From positions 1 through 38,257 of the forward strand of contig CAMOCH010000002.1 of NCBI GenBank assembly GCA_946610655.1: a DNA stretch of 38,257 bases, given 5' to 3'. Shown here piece after piece: positions 1 to 7,914 of this stretch. Position numbers and translations under genes: made by a program. Below the pieces are notes generated by a model. The model was not told the origin of the DNA, searched no databases, and saw only the letters and a program-made list of their open reading frames with translations. How positions within the stretch are numbered: position 1 is the first letter of the stretch; the number at the start of each line of letters is the position of its first letter. Source of the stretch: an uncultured Clostridia bacterium (GTDB taxonomy: Bacteria > Bacillota > Clostridia > Christensenellales > UBA1242).

Positions 1-15
1 TTTGGTGTATTTTTA

Positions 16-2004
16 TTAATTTAAAACAATATCTTCACAAAGCTTTGCATAATTTTTATCTGCAATTTTTAATATTATCTGCTTATCATCATCGGTTAGA
101 TATTTGCTTTTTGCAATATCAAGAGCCAAATCATAGTTTGCAAAATTAATAGAAAAGTCAGCTGAAAAACCATGTTGAGAAGTTCCATAAATGTCACCTG
201 CTCCACGATTTTTATAATCATATTCAGCAATATCAAAACCATTACTATGTGATGCAAAAAAGTTTAATCTTTCAATTGATTTTTCACTCAATCCATTTGA
301 TAAACAAAAACAATAACTCTTTTTACCATTTCTTCCAACTCTGCCTCGAAGTTGATGAAGTGTGGCAAGTCCAAATTTTTCAGGAGACATAATAACCATT
401 ATATCTGCTTCTGGAATATCAATACCAACTTCAACAACAGTTGTTGAAACAAGCACATTAATGTTGCCATTTTTAAACTCATTCATAGTCTCTTCTATTT
501 TAGATTTTGACAATTTGCCATGCACCAAACCAACTTTATTCTTACCAAAAAGACCACTTAATTTTTCATGAACATTTTTTGTTGATAATGAATCATCATC
601 GTCATCATCAATTTTAGAACACACAACAAATATTTTACTGCCCTTATCTGCACAATCTAGCAAGTATTTCCACATATCAAGCTGTTTATTTTTACTTACA
701 ATGTTGGTTTGTATGTCTTTAGCAAACGGACATTTTGTGATGACTGATAAGCTCAAATCTCCATACATCGCAAGTGCCATACTCCTTGGAATTGGTGTTG
801 CACTCATTACAAGAGTGTCAACGCTTGCACCTTTTGATGATAGTTTAGCCCTTTGACTTACACCAAATCTGTGTTGCTCATCAATAACACATAGGCTGAG
901 ATTTTTAAACTCAACATCTTTGCTTATAACAGCATGAGTGCCAACGACAACATCAATCATTCCAAGTTTAATTTGTCTATAAATTTCTCTCTTTTCACTA
1001 GCTGTCAAACTTCCAACTAAACATGCAATTTTAAATCCCATATTTGAAAATACTTTTTTTAAGTTTTCATAATGCTGTTTAGCAAGAATTTCTGTTGGAG
1101 CAATTATTGCTGATTGATAATTATTTTTAATTGCACAATATAAGCAGAAAAAAGCAACCATAGTTTTGCCACTACCAACTTCACCTTGGAGAAGCCTGTT
1201 CATATTTTTAGAATTTTTTAAATCATGCATAACATCACTAATAACCTTGTTTTGATCATCAGTTAAATTAAAAGGAATTATTTTTTTAAACTCTTCATAT
1301 AAGTTTTCAAGGTTATTGTATTTATTAATTCTCTCATCATCACCATATATTTTTTGGTTTAAATTTTTTACAGCAAGTGGTAACAATTTCTCAACATCAA
1401 GTCTCCTTTTCGCTTCCAAAATTTCATCTTCTGCTTTAGGACTATGTATTTGAAAAAACGCATTTTTATATGATAAAAGATTAAAATTCTGCTCAATTTC
1501 AGCAGAAATTAGGCTTTTTTCTGTAAAATTATCTAAAATTGCATTGATGATATTTTGAATACTAGCACTTCCAAAGTTGCCAATTTTCTTATATATAGGA
1601 AGAATATTCCCTTCAATTTTCCCCTTTTCTTTTGTTAGTGAAACAACAAAAGTATTTTTCTTTTTTGGACTATTTTTGCCATACAAATAATACTCGCACT
1701 CATTACGAAGTGTTGATTTTATGTATGGCTGATTATACCATATTGCATTGAAAATATTCCCTTGTTCATCAATAACTTTTGCTTGAGTATAATTTAAAGC
1801 CTTAAATCTTACAACCTTTGGCTCATCAATAACTTTGCATAAAATTATTTTATAAAAGTCATCATTATCAAAATATGATGTTTTAGAAAAATCGTAATAC
1901 TTCTTTGGATAAAAACATAAAAAATCTAAAGTGCTAAAAATACCAGCATCGTTTAAAGATTTTATTCTTGCCTTGCCAATTCCTTTAATGTCATATAATT
2001 CCAT
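16..2004 (-). CDS. recG: ATP-dependent DNA helicase RecG
   Basis: RecG is a superfamily 2 translocase that remodels stalled replication forks and Holliday junctions. The N-terminal wedge region opens with an IKGIG helix-hairpin-helix-like start. It is followed by Walker A GEVGSGKT, the RecG-type DEQH box (VIDEQHRFGV), SATPIPRS, VEVGIDIPEAD and the QLRGRVGR motif. I chose the ATG at 2004 (662 residues). The longer frame to 2040 adds a hydrophobic, unrelated 12-residue extension and runs over a good promoter. No Shine-Dalgarno sequence precedes either start. A run of six Asp codons lies in helicase domain 2. It is the last gene of the asp23-fakA-recG arrangement but is separated from fakA by a terminator. 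The family call is secure; the start is likely but unproven. Confidence 0.97.
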   Translation of the reverse strand: MELYDIKGIGKARIKSLNDAGIFSTLDFLCFYPKKYYDFSKTSYFDNDDFYKIILCKVIDEPKVVRFKALNYTQAKVIDEQGNIFNAIWYNQPYIKSTLRNECEYYLYGKNSPKKKNTFVVSLTKEKGKIEGNILPIYKKIGNFGSASIQNIINAILDNFTEKSLISAEIEQNFNLLSYKNAFFQIHSPKAEDEILEAKRRLDVEKLLPLAVKNLNQKIYGDDERINKYNNLENLYEEFKKIIPFNLTDDQNKVISDVMHDLKNSKNMNRLLQGEVGSGKTMVAFFCLYCAIKNNYQSAIIAPTEILAKQHYENLKKVFSNMGFKIACLVGSLTASEKREIYRQIKLGMIDVVVGTHAVISKDVEFKNLSLCVIDEQHRFGVSQRAKLSSKGASVDTLVMSATPIPRSMALAMYGDLSLSVITKCPFAKDIQTNIVSKNKQLDMWKYLLDCADKGSKIFVVCSKIDDDDDDSLSTKNVHEKLSGLFGKNKVGLVHGKLSKSKIEETMNEFKNGNINVLVSTTVVEVGIDIPEADIMVIMSPEKFGLATLHQLRGRVGRNGKKSYCFCLSNGLSEKSIERLNFFASHSNGFDIAEYDYKNRGAGDIYGTSQHGFSADFSINFANYDLALDIAKSKYLTDDDKQIILKIADKNYAKLCEDIVLN

Positions 2005-2010
2005 ACATAC

Positions 2011-2040
2011 ATAATACCAAAATTTATATTGTTTAATCAA
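2011..2040 (-). promoter_or_regulatory. predicted sigma-A promoter of recG
   Basis: On the minus strand, -35 TTGATT (2040-2035) is followed by an 18-nt spacer and -10 TATTAT (2016-2011). Transcription would begin about seven bases further on, at or next to the A of the recG ATG at 2004. That would give a leaderless or near-leaderless mRNA and would explain the missing ribosome binding site. Confidence 0.55.
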
Positions 2041-2060
2041 ATAATTAATAAATAAACAAT

Positions 2061-2091
2061 AAAAAAAGACTTGAAAATTTCAAGTCTTTTT
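2061..2091 (-). terminator. rho-independent terminator after fakA
   Basis: An inverted repeat GACTTGA/TCAAGTC (2068-2074 and 2080-2086) is extended by A/T pairs on both sides. It is followed on the minus strand by a T run (complement of A2061-2067). It lies five bases beyond the fakA stop and just upstream of the recG promoter, so recG is separately transcribed. Confidence 0.85.
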
Positions 2092-2095
2092 ATTT

Positions 2096-3739
2096 CTATT
2101 CAACACTAATTAAGTAGTAATACAATGGTTGACCACCATATTGAACACTAACTTCCATATTTGGATATTGTTTAGAAAGTTCATCAGATAGTTGCTCTGC
2201 TTCAATAGCTTGAACATCTTGACCATAATATAGAGAAATTGAAGAAGCTGAATCTTTCATCATTTTTTCAACTGTATCCTTGGCAACAGCATTAACATCG
2301 CCACCTTTTGCAACAATTCTCTTTTCATCAAGACCAATAATATCGCCTTCTTTAAGTTTAAAGCCATCAATATTGGTATTTCTTACTGCGTATGTTACAG
2401 AACCAGTAACAACATCGTTAATCATTGCATTAATATTTTCTTTGTTTTCTTCAACACTAGCTTCTGGGTCAATTGCAAGAGCTGCATTAATACCTTGTGG
2501 AACGCTTGATGTTGGAATAACAATAATATTTCTCTTAGATAGGTCGTTTGCAAGTTGTGCTGCCATAACAATGTTTTTGTTGTTTGGAAGGACAAATACG
2601 TTTTCTGCAGGAACGCTATCAGCTGCTTTTGCAATATCTTCAGCACTAGAGTTCATTGTTTGACCACCTTCAATAACATGGTCAACGTTACAATCTTTGA
2701 ATAATTGAGATAAACCTTCACCTGCGCAAATTGCAACAACACCAATGTTTTTAAGTTGTTCAGGTTCATTTTTAACCTTTAATGCTCTGTTTTGTTCAAG
2801 CATGTTTTCAACTTTAACACCATTAAGTTCACCAAGTTTAAGGGCATTTGTAAGTGCAACACCTGGTTCGTTTGTGTGAACGTGAACTTTAATAAGATTC
2901 AAGTCACCAATACAGATAACACTATTACCAATACTCATAAGCTTTTCACGAAGTTTATCAATATCTGCTTCGGTAGTTTTCTTGTTTATGTTAATAACAA
3001 AGAATTCTGTACAATATGCAAATTCAATATCAGCTAGGTCATTGTAGTTAACTTTAACATCTTCAAATTCTTCATGATTGCCATCAAGCTTATCACTTTC
3101 AACTTCAAGAATAACTTGACTTTCATCACCAAGAAGAATCTTCAAAAATCCACCAATTACAAAAAGTAATCCTCTTCCACCAGAGTCAACAACACCTGCT
3201 TTTTTCAAAACAGGAAGAAGCTCTGGTGTCATTTTCAATGTTTCTTCACCAACTTCAAGAACTTGTTTTAAAAATTCTGCAACATCAGTTTCTTTCTTTG
3301 CAATTTTAGCAGATTCTTCAGCCATAACACGAATAACAGTGAGAATTGTTCCTTCTTTTGGAACAGTAACGGCTCTATAAGCCATATCTGCACCAGCTTG
3401 AAGTGCTTTTGAAAATGCTTTAACATCAATTGTTTTTAAAGCTGTTATAGAAGATGTGAAACCTTTTAATATTTGTGAAAGAATAACACCTGAGTTACCT
3501 CTTGCACCTTTAAGTGCGCCTTTACTAATTGCATCTGCAAGGGATTCCATATCGTTATTTGTAACCATATTAAGTTCACGAACTGCTGATCGCATTGTCA
3601 TGCTCATGTTTGTTCCTGTGTCACCATCTGGTACAGGGAAAACGTTCAAGCTATCAACGTATTCTTTATTTTCCTCTAAATAATTTGCACCCGATATAAC
3701 CATTTTTCTTAATTGGGCGCCAGTTATTGATTTTCCCAT
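2096..3739 (-). CDS. fakA: fatty acid kinase catalytic subunit FakA (DhaL/DegV-linked, YloV family)
   Basis: FakA phosphorylates fatty acids bound to a FakB (DegV-family) carrier, feeding acyl-phosphate into phospholipid synthesis through PlsX/PlsY. The N-terminal DhaL kinase domain carries PDGDTGTN with the metal-binding aspartates near residues 38 and 40, and GARGNSGVILSQ. The C-terminal half is the FakA-specific middle and C-terminal region. The 547 residues are normal for the family. AGGAGA lies 11 bases before the ATG. It sits 71 bases after asp23, the conserved Bacillota pair, and is presumably co-transcribed with it. No fakB is present in the window. PlsX, which interconverts acyl-ACP and acyl-phosphate, is encoded at 27 kb. 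Confidence 0.93.
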   Translation of the reverse strand: MGKSITGAQLRKMVISGANYLEENKEYVDSLNVFPVPDGDTGTNMSMTMRSAVRELNMVTNNDMESLADAISKGALKGARGNSGVILSQILKGFTSSITALKTIDVKAFSKALQAGADMAYRAVTVPKEGTILTVIRVMAEESAKIAKKETDVAEFLKQVLEVGEETLKMTPELLPVLKKAGVVDSGGRGLLFVIGGFLKILLGDESQVILEVESDKLDGNHEEFEDVKVNYNDLADIEFAYCTEFFVININKKTTEADIDKLREKLMSIGNSVICIGDLNLIKVHVHTNEPGVALTNALKLGELNGVKVENMLEQNRALKVKNEPEQLKNIGVVAICAGEGLSQLFKDCNVDHVIEGGQTMNSSAEDIAKAADSVPAENVFVLPNNKNIVMAAQLANDLSKRNIIVIPTSSVPQGINAALAIDPEASVEENKENINAMINDVVTGSVTYAVRNTNIDGFKLKEGDIIGLDEKRIVAKGGDVNAVAKDTVEKMMKDSASSISLYYGQDVQAIEAEQLSDELSKQYPNMEVSVQYGGQPLYYYLISVE

Positions 3740-3810
3740 TGTAAAATAAATTCTCCTAATGCAATAATATTTATTGCTAAATTATATAACTATATAAAAA
3801 AAATTAATAC

Positions 3811-4161
3811 TTAAACTCTTACTCCAACGACATTAATGTTAACAGAATCAACAATCATCCCAGTAAACTGTTCAACATTATACTTAACAGATCTTCTAAC
3901 AGATTCTGCAACTGCATTGATTGATACGCCATACTTTAAGATAATTTGCATATCAATATGAATCCTATCTCCGATTGTTAAAATTTTAATACCACGTTTA
4001 CTGCTTGTTTTTGAAAACATCTCTTTAATGGCGTCTTTAAACTTTCTTGACACAAGATCCACAACACCATAGCAATCAAGTGCAGTGTGAGCAACTACTT
4101 CTGCAATGGCACTATCTGTGACAGAAATTTTTCCATAAGAATTTACCGTATTAACCGACAT
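3811..4161 (-). CDS. Asp23/Gls24 family envelope-associated protein (YloU)
   Basis: This 116-residue protein has the Asp23/Gls24 fold. The N-terminal half includes IAEVVAHTALDCYGVV and the C-terminal half a predicted amphipathic beta/alpha pattern (VSINAVAESVRRSVKYNV). The family forms membrane-associated assemblies linked to cell-envelope stress in Gram-positives. Its placement directly upstream of fakA matches the conserved yloU-yloV pair. AGGA precedes the ATG at a normal distance. A TATAAT-like element lies about 25 bases upstream, but I could not find a convincing -35 for it. Confidence 0.9.
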   Translation of the reverse strand: MSVNTVNSYGKISVTDSAIAEVVAHTALDCYGVVDLVSRKFKDAIKEMFSKTSSKRGIKILTIGDRIHIDMQIILKYGVSINAVAESVRRSVKYNVEQFTGMIVDSVNINVVGVRV

Positions 4162-4304
4162 AATTTTCCTACTTAAATAAATTAATTATACATTTTACGA
4201 TGCACAATCAATAGTATATTACTACATTTCTATCAATTTTGCAAGTTTTTTCTTATAAATATAGCAATTTTAGCACTTATTATAAAAAATATTAGCATTA
4301 ACAC

Positions 4305-4333
4305 TTGCAAATTATTTTATTTTATGTTATTAT
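4305..4333 (+). promoter_or_regulatory. predicted sigma-A promoter of rpmB
   Basis: -35 TTGCAA (4305-4310), a 17-nt spacer and -10 TATTAT (4328-4333) lie about 32 bases before the rpmB ATG. The divergent asp23 gene starts 144 bases to the left. The remainder of the 4162-4304 gap is AT-rich and shows no further gene. Confidence 0.65.
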
Positions 4334-4365
4334 TCTTGCGTTAGAAATTACAAGGGAGGGATATT

Positions 4366-4551
4366 ATGAGCAAAGTTTGCAGTATTTGTGGAAAAGGCAG
4401 AATGAGTGGAAACCTTGTTAGCCATTCTGAGATTAAAACTAGAACTTCATATGCTCCAAATGTGCAAAAAGTTACTATTGAAGTTGATGGAAAAACAAAA
4501 AAAGCCTATGTATGCACAAAGTGTATGAAAGGTTCTAAGGCAGATAAGTAA
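4366..4551 (+). CDS. rpmB: 50S ribosomal protein L28, zinc-ribbon form
   Basis: L28 is a late-assembling large-subunit ribosomal protein. The 61-residue product shows the family pattern, with NLVSHSEIKTR and NVQKVTIEVDGK in the core. It has two CxxC pairs (CSIC near the start, CTKC near residues 51-54), so this is the zinc-binding paralogue type. GGGAGG precedes the ATG. It is one of only three plus-strand genes here and forms a one-gene unit between its own promoter and terminator. From memory, rpmB is also inverted between spoVM and the asp23-like yloU in Bacillus subtilis, so the orientation looks ancestral rather than a rearrangement. Confidence 0.97.
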   Translation: MSKVCSICGKGRMSGNLVSHSEIKTRTSYAPNVQKVTIEVDGKTKKAYVCTKCMKGSKADK

Positions 4552-4568
4552 TTCCCCCTTTTCTTTTA

Positions 4569-4605
4569 TAAAAAAATTAAACTTGCCAAAGTGGCAAGTT
4601 TTTTT
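4569..4605 (+). terminator. bidirectional terminator between rpmB and spoVM
   Basis: The stem AAACTTGCC (4579-4587) pairs with GGCAAGTTT (4593-4601) around an AAAGT loop. A T run follows on the plus strand and an A run (4571-4576) precedes it, so it can end both rpmB and the convergent spoVM transcript. The right edge touches the spoVM stop codon at 4604-4606. Confidence 0.9.
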
Positions 4606-4678
4606 ATTTCTTTTTTCTTATAAATAATTTCAAAATTGCACTTATAAATTTAGGTGCTTTAATACAAACTATGGTCAT
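4604..4678 (-). CDS. spoVM: stage V sporulation protein M (SpoVM), 24 residues
   Basis: SpoVM is a tiny amphipathic helix that recognises the positively curved forespore membrane and anchors the coat ATPase SpoIVA. This 24-codon frame starts with ATG at 4678 and is preceded by a strong GGAGGG at 4686-4691, 7 bases upstream. Aligned without gaps to my memory of B. subtilis SpoVM, it keeps Ile6, Lys7, the key Pro9, Lys10, Phe11 and Ile15. The core reads IKAPKF against IKLPKF, and the tail is basic (RKKK). The position between rpe and rpmB is the classical spoVM locus. It lies 50 bases after rpe and is probably transcribed with it, or from its own mother-cell promoter. It is too short for ordinary gene callers. 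Confidence 0.9.
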   Translation of the reverse strand: MTIVCIKAPKFISAILKLFIRKKK

Positions 4679-4728
4679 CACTATGCCCTCCTAGTTTATA
4701 TTTTATGAAATATTTGATAATTTTGTTA

Positions 4729-5415
4729 TTATAGTGAATTCATACTAACAATCCAAGCTCTGCCTTTAAGTGCACGGATTGTTTTTTTGATGTTTTTGCT
4801 TGAGAATATGCAAGAGCCACTAACAAGAATGTTTGCACCAAGTTTGCGAAGGATCTTGCTGTTTTTAACGTTAACACCACCATCAATTTCAATGTAAACA
4901 CTTTTATCAAGTTCTCTAACTTCTGCAACTTTTTCAGCAGAGCCTGGAATAAATGATTGTCCACATGCTCCAGGATTAACACCCATAACAAGCACAACAT
5001 CAATAAGATTCTTTTTAAGCAAATCTTTAATTTTATATGCCGGTGTTTCTGGGTTGATTGCAAGACCTGCTAACACATTTTTACTTTTTATGTGTTTTAA
5101 CAAACTTTCAGGATTGTCTGTTGCTTCATAATGAAAAGTAATTATATCTGCACCGGCAGAAATATAATCATCAACGTGCTTTTCAGGATTTTCAATCATC
5201 AAATGAACATCTAGCATAAGTGTTGTATGATTTTTTACAAAATCAACAAACTTGTGATCAAATGTTTTGTTTGAAACAAATTTGCCATCCATAACATCAA
5301 TATGGACAAAATTTGCTCCTGCATCTTCAATATTTTCAAGCGCCGACTTAACAACTTCCTCGTTATTATAATCAACAGCAATTATTGATGGTGATACTCT
5401 TGTGAATAATGGCAT
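4729..5415 (-). CDS. rpe: ribulose-phosphate 3-epimerase
   Basis: Rpe interconverts ribulose 5-phosphate and xylulose 5-phosphate in the pentose phosphate pathway. The TIM-barrel signatures are present in order: SPSIIAVDY near the N-terminus, the metal-site stretch HIDVMDG, DVHLMIENP, the phosphate-side loop VNPGACGQ and EIDGGVN. The 228 residues are typical. Only two bases separate it from rlmN, so translation is probably coupled. In B. subtilis a phosphatase, a kinase and a GTPase gene (prpC-prkC-rsgA) lie between rlmN and rpe; here they are absent. Confidence 0.96.
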   Translation of the reverse strand: MPLFTRVSPSIIAVDYNNEEVVKSALENIEDAGANFVHIDVMDGKFVSNKTFDHKFVDFVKNHTTLMLDVHLMIENPEKHVDDYISAGADIITFHYEATDNPESLLKHIKSKNVLAGLAINPETPAYKIKDLLKKNLIDVVLVMGVNPGACGQSFIPGSAEKVAEVRELDKSVYIEIDGGVNVKNSKILRKLGANILVSGSCIFSSKNIKKTIRALKGRAWIVSMNSL

Positions 5416-5417
5416 AA

Positions 5418-6476
5418 TTATTTTCCCTCCATTTTGCTTCTTCTAAGTTGTCCACAAGCTCCTGAGATATCTTCTCCAAGAGTTCTTCTTGTGGTTGCCG
5501 AAACATTATTATCTTTAAGATATTGCCAAAACTCGGCTGTTTTTGTTTTGCTTGCAGGCTTTAATTCTGGTCTTACTTTTGTGTTTGGTGTTTGATTGAT
5601 AGGAATTAAGTTAAAGTGATAAGAAAGCCCTTTGCATAGCGATTTAATTCTTCTTGCATCATGAACTGTCGTGTTTTTATCAAGAAGAATATACTCGAAC
5701 ATAATTCTTCGTTTAGTCTTTTTAAAATAATAATTTATTGCTTCAAACAAATCAGCGAGGCTGTATGCGTTTGCAATCTTCATAATTTGTTTACGAAATT
5801 CGTCTGTTGTTGCATGCAAACTTATTGTTAGGGTTATTCCAAGATCTAAATCTGCAAGTTCCCTAATTTTTGGAGCAATTCCACAAGTTGAAAGTGAAAT
5901 GTTCCTTTGAGAAATATTAATACCCCCTTTAGAAGAACTTACAAGTTTAATAAATTTAACAACATTATCAAAATTATCAAGAGGCTCTCCACAGCCCATT
6001 AAAACAATATTTGTAATTTGTCTATTTGCCACAGTTCCACCGTTAATTTTATTTACAGCAAGAACTTGCCCCAAAATTTCTCCAGCAGACAAATTTCTAA
6101 TCATTCCGTCAAGACCTGTCGCACAAAACAAACAACCCATTCTGCAACCAACTTGAGTTGAGACACAAATTGTATTGCCATATTTATATTTCATCAAAAC
6201 ACCTTCAATAAGGTTGCCATCAAGAAGTTTAAATAAATATTTTTTTGTGCCATCTGTGCTTATAAATTCTTTTTCAATTTTAACAGGCTCATCTTCAAAA
6301 TGTTCACTTAAAACTTTTCTATCTTCAAGTGAAAGATTTGTCATCTCGTCAAATTTTGCATATTCATGAGCCCACTTATAAAGTTGCTCAGCACGAAGCC
6401 TTGGCATTTTGATGCCAATGTTTGTTAATTTTTCTTTAAGTTCATCTAAACTATAATCTTGCAAAATTTCTTTCAT
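5418..6476 (-). CDS. rlmN: dual-specificity RNA methyltransferase RlmN
   Basis: RlmN is a radical-SAM enzyme that methylates C2 of A2503 in 23S rRNA and A37 of some tRNAs. The radical-SAM CxxxCxxC cluster motif reads CRMGCLFC near residues 111-118. GCGEPLDN follows, and the catalytic C-terminal cysteine lies in ISGACGQLRR. The 352 residues are normal. Its start codon overlaps the end of fmt by one base, showing tight operon coupling. Confidence 0.96.
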   Translation of the reverse strand: MKEILQDYSLDELKEKLTNIGIKMPRLRAEQLYKWAHEYAKFDEMTNLSLEDRKVLSEHFEDEPVKIEKEFISTDGTKKYLFKLLDGNLIEGVLMKYKYGNTICVSTQVGCRMGCLFCATGLDGMIRNLSAGEILGQVLAVNKINGGTVANRQITNIVLMGCGEPLDNFDNVVKFIKLVSSSKGGINISQRNISLSTCGIAPKIRELADLDLGITLTISLHATTDEFRKQIMKIANAYSLADLFEAINYYFKKTKRRIMFEYILLDKNTTVHDARRIKSLCKGLSYHFNLIPINQTPNTKVRPELKPASKTKTAEFWQYLKDNNVSATTRRTLGEDISGACGQLRRSKMEGK

Positions 6477-7438
6477 TAAATATTTTGTGTAAGCAAATAC
6501 TCAAACACATCTCCCACTTTTATTTTTCTTCCAGAAATCAATTGTTTTGCTTCCAATATTTTCTTACCAGGAAGTTGCACATCAAGAAGTTCAAGCACAC
6601 CATTTCCTGTTTTAACAAAAACTCCAGCTTTTGCGCTGCTTTCAGGAAGAATTTCCCCATTTTCTTTATTTGCATCAGCAACAATATTTGAAATTTTTGC
6701 TGTGTAAACTTTTAAAATTTCTCCATTGATTACTGTGCTAGCAATTGGTTCTGGATTAACTCCATAAATCAAGTTTTTAATTTGTTTTGCTGTTTTATTC
6801 CAATTAATATAACAATCAGTTTTTTCTATCTTTCTTGTAAAAGATGCATCTGTCTGAATTTGTTTAATTGGATAAACAATTCCATTTTCTATTTCATCCA
6901 AAGTTGAATTAAGCATTTCTGCACCAAGAGCTGATAGCCTATAAGAAAGTTCCCCTGCAGTTTCATATTCTCCAATATCAACTTTTGCCTGTTTCAAAAT
7001 ATCCCCCGTATCAAGTCCAATATCTGTTTGCATAATTGTTATGCCGGTTTGCTTTTCTCCATTAATAACAGCTGATTGAATTGGTGATGCTCCCCTATAT
7101 TTTGGAAGTAGCGATGCATGAACATTAACAACACCATATTTTGGAATACTAATCACTTGTTCAGACAATATTTGGCCATACGCAACAGTAACAAAAATGT
7201 CTGCTTTTAGTTTTTTAAGAGTTTCAATTCCATCTCTAGAAATTTTATTAAATTGATATAAAGGAATTTCATGTTTTAATGCAAATTCTTTAACTGGAGA
7301 TGGCTCAATTTTTTTGCCTCTTCCATTTGGTTTATCTGGCTGAGTTACAACAGCAACAACTTTATGCTTACTATTAAAATGCAATTTTTCCAAAGATTTT
7401 ATTGCAAACTCAGGTGTCCCAAGAAATACTACTTTCAT
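6476..7438 (-). CDS. fmt: methionyl-tRNA formyltransferase
   Basis: Fmt transfers a formyl group from 10-formyl-tetrahydrofolate to initiator Met-tRNA. The N-terminal formyltransferase domain contains the catalytic region NVHASLLPKYRGASP, with ITIMQTDIGLDTGDI after it. The C-terminal OB-fold domain spans about residues 205-315. Its length of 320 residues is typical. It follows def by 8 bases, the usual def-fmt pair, so addition and removal of the formyl group are co-expressed. Confidence 0.96.
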   Translation of the reverse strand: MKVVFLGTPEFAIKSLEKLHFNSKHKVVAVVTQPDKPNGRGKKIEPSPVKEFALKHEIPLYQFNKISRDGIETLKKLKADIFVTVAYGQILSEQVISIPKYGVVNVHASLLPKYRGASPIQSAVINGEKQTGITIMQTDIGLDTGDILKQAKVDIGEYETAGELSYRLSALGAEMLNSTLDEIENGIVYPIKQIQTDASFTRKIEKTDCYINWNKTAKQIKNLIYGVNPEPIASTVINGEILKVYTAKISNIVADANKENGEILPESSAKAGVFVKTGNGVLELLDVQLPGKKILEAKQLISGRKIKVGDVFEYLLTQNI

Positions 7439-7446
7439 ATATGCTC

Positions 7447-7902
7447 CTACTTATACTTTTTAATTCGTGTTGCTTTGTCAATAAAAAGTATTCCATCCAA
7501 ATGATCATTTTCATGACAAAAAGCTTTTGCTTCATACCCTGATAATTTATCTTCGTGCGAAGCTCCAAATCTGTCTTGGTAAGTAACCCAAACGTGCTCA
7601 GGACGTTCAACATAGCCATATTTATCTGGAACTGACAAACAACCTTCTTGTTTAATCTTATTTACGCCTGCACACTTGTTGATTATTGGGTTAACAAATT
7701 CTTTAATTCCATTTCCTGCATCAATAACAAAAACACGTTTAAGCACACCAACTTGAACAGCAGAAAGCCCTGCGCCATCTGCCTTATACATGGTGTCTAT
7801 CATATCATCAATAAGTTGATGCAACCTATCATCAAAAGTAACCACTTGTTTACTAATTTTTCTAAGAACTGGGTCACCTTCAAGAATAATTTTTCTTTCC
7901 AA
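7447..7902 (-). CDS. def: peptide deformylase
   Basis: Def removes the N-formyl group from nascent proteins and is a Fe/Zn enzyme. All three motifs are present: a variant motif 1 (GAGLSAVQVG, where the usual proline is replaced by Val), EGCLSVP, and the metal-binding HENDH. The 151 residues are standard. The start is a TTG codon at 7902: AAGGAG lies 7 bases upstream, and no ATG is available before the conserved N-terminus (VLRKISKQV). It sits in the priA-def-fmt operon. Confidence 0.95.
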   Translation of the reverse strand: MERKIILEGDPVLRKISKQVVTFDDRLHQLIDDMIDTMYKADGAGLSAVQVGVLKRVFVIDAGNGIKEFVNPIINKCAGVNKIKQEGCLSVPDKYGYVERPEHVWVTYQDRFGASHEDKLSGYEAKAFCHENDHLDGILFIDKATRIKKYK

Positions 7903-7914
7903 AACAATACTCCT

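Noticed and set aside
2280..2663. 127-residue plus-strand open frame inside fakA
   Set aside because: It is a complementary-strand shadow of fakA with no ribosome binding site and no family similarity; the same applies to other long antisense frames over ligA, pcrA and smc.
4185..4213. Promoter for asp23 with -10 TATAAT at 4190-4185
   Set aside because: The -10 is perfect, but the nearest -35-like sequence (TTGATT) gives a spacer of only 15 bases.
4700..4731. CATAAAAT upstream of spoVM as a sigma-E promoter
   Set aside because: The -10 matches seven of eight positions, but no KMATATT-like -35 lies at the right spacing, so rpe readthrough cannot be excluded.
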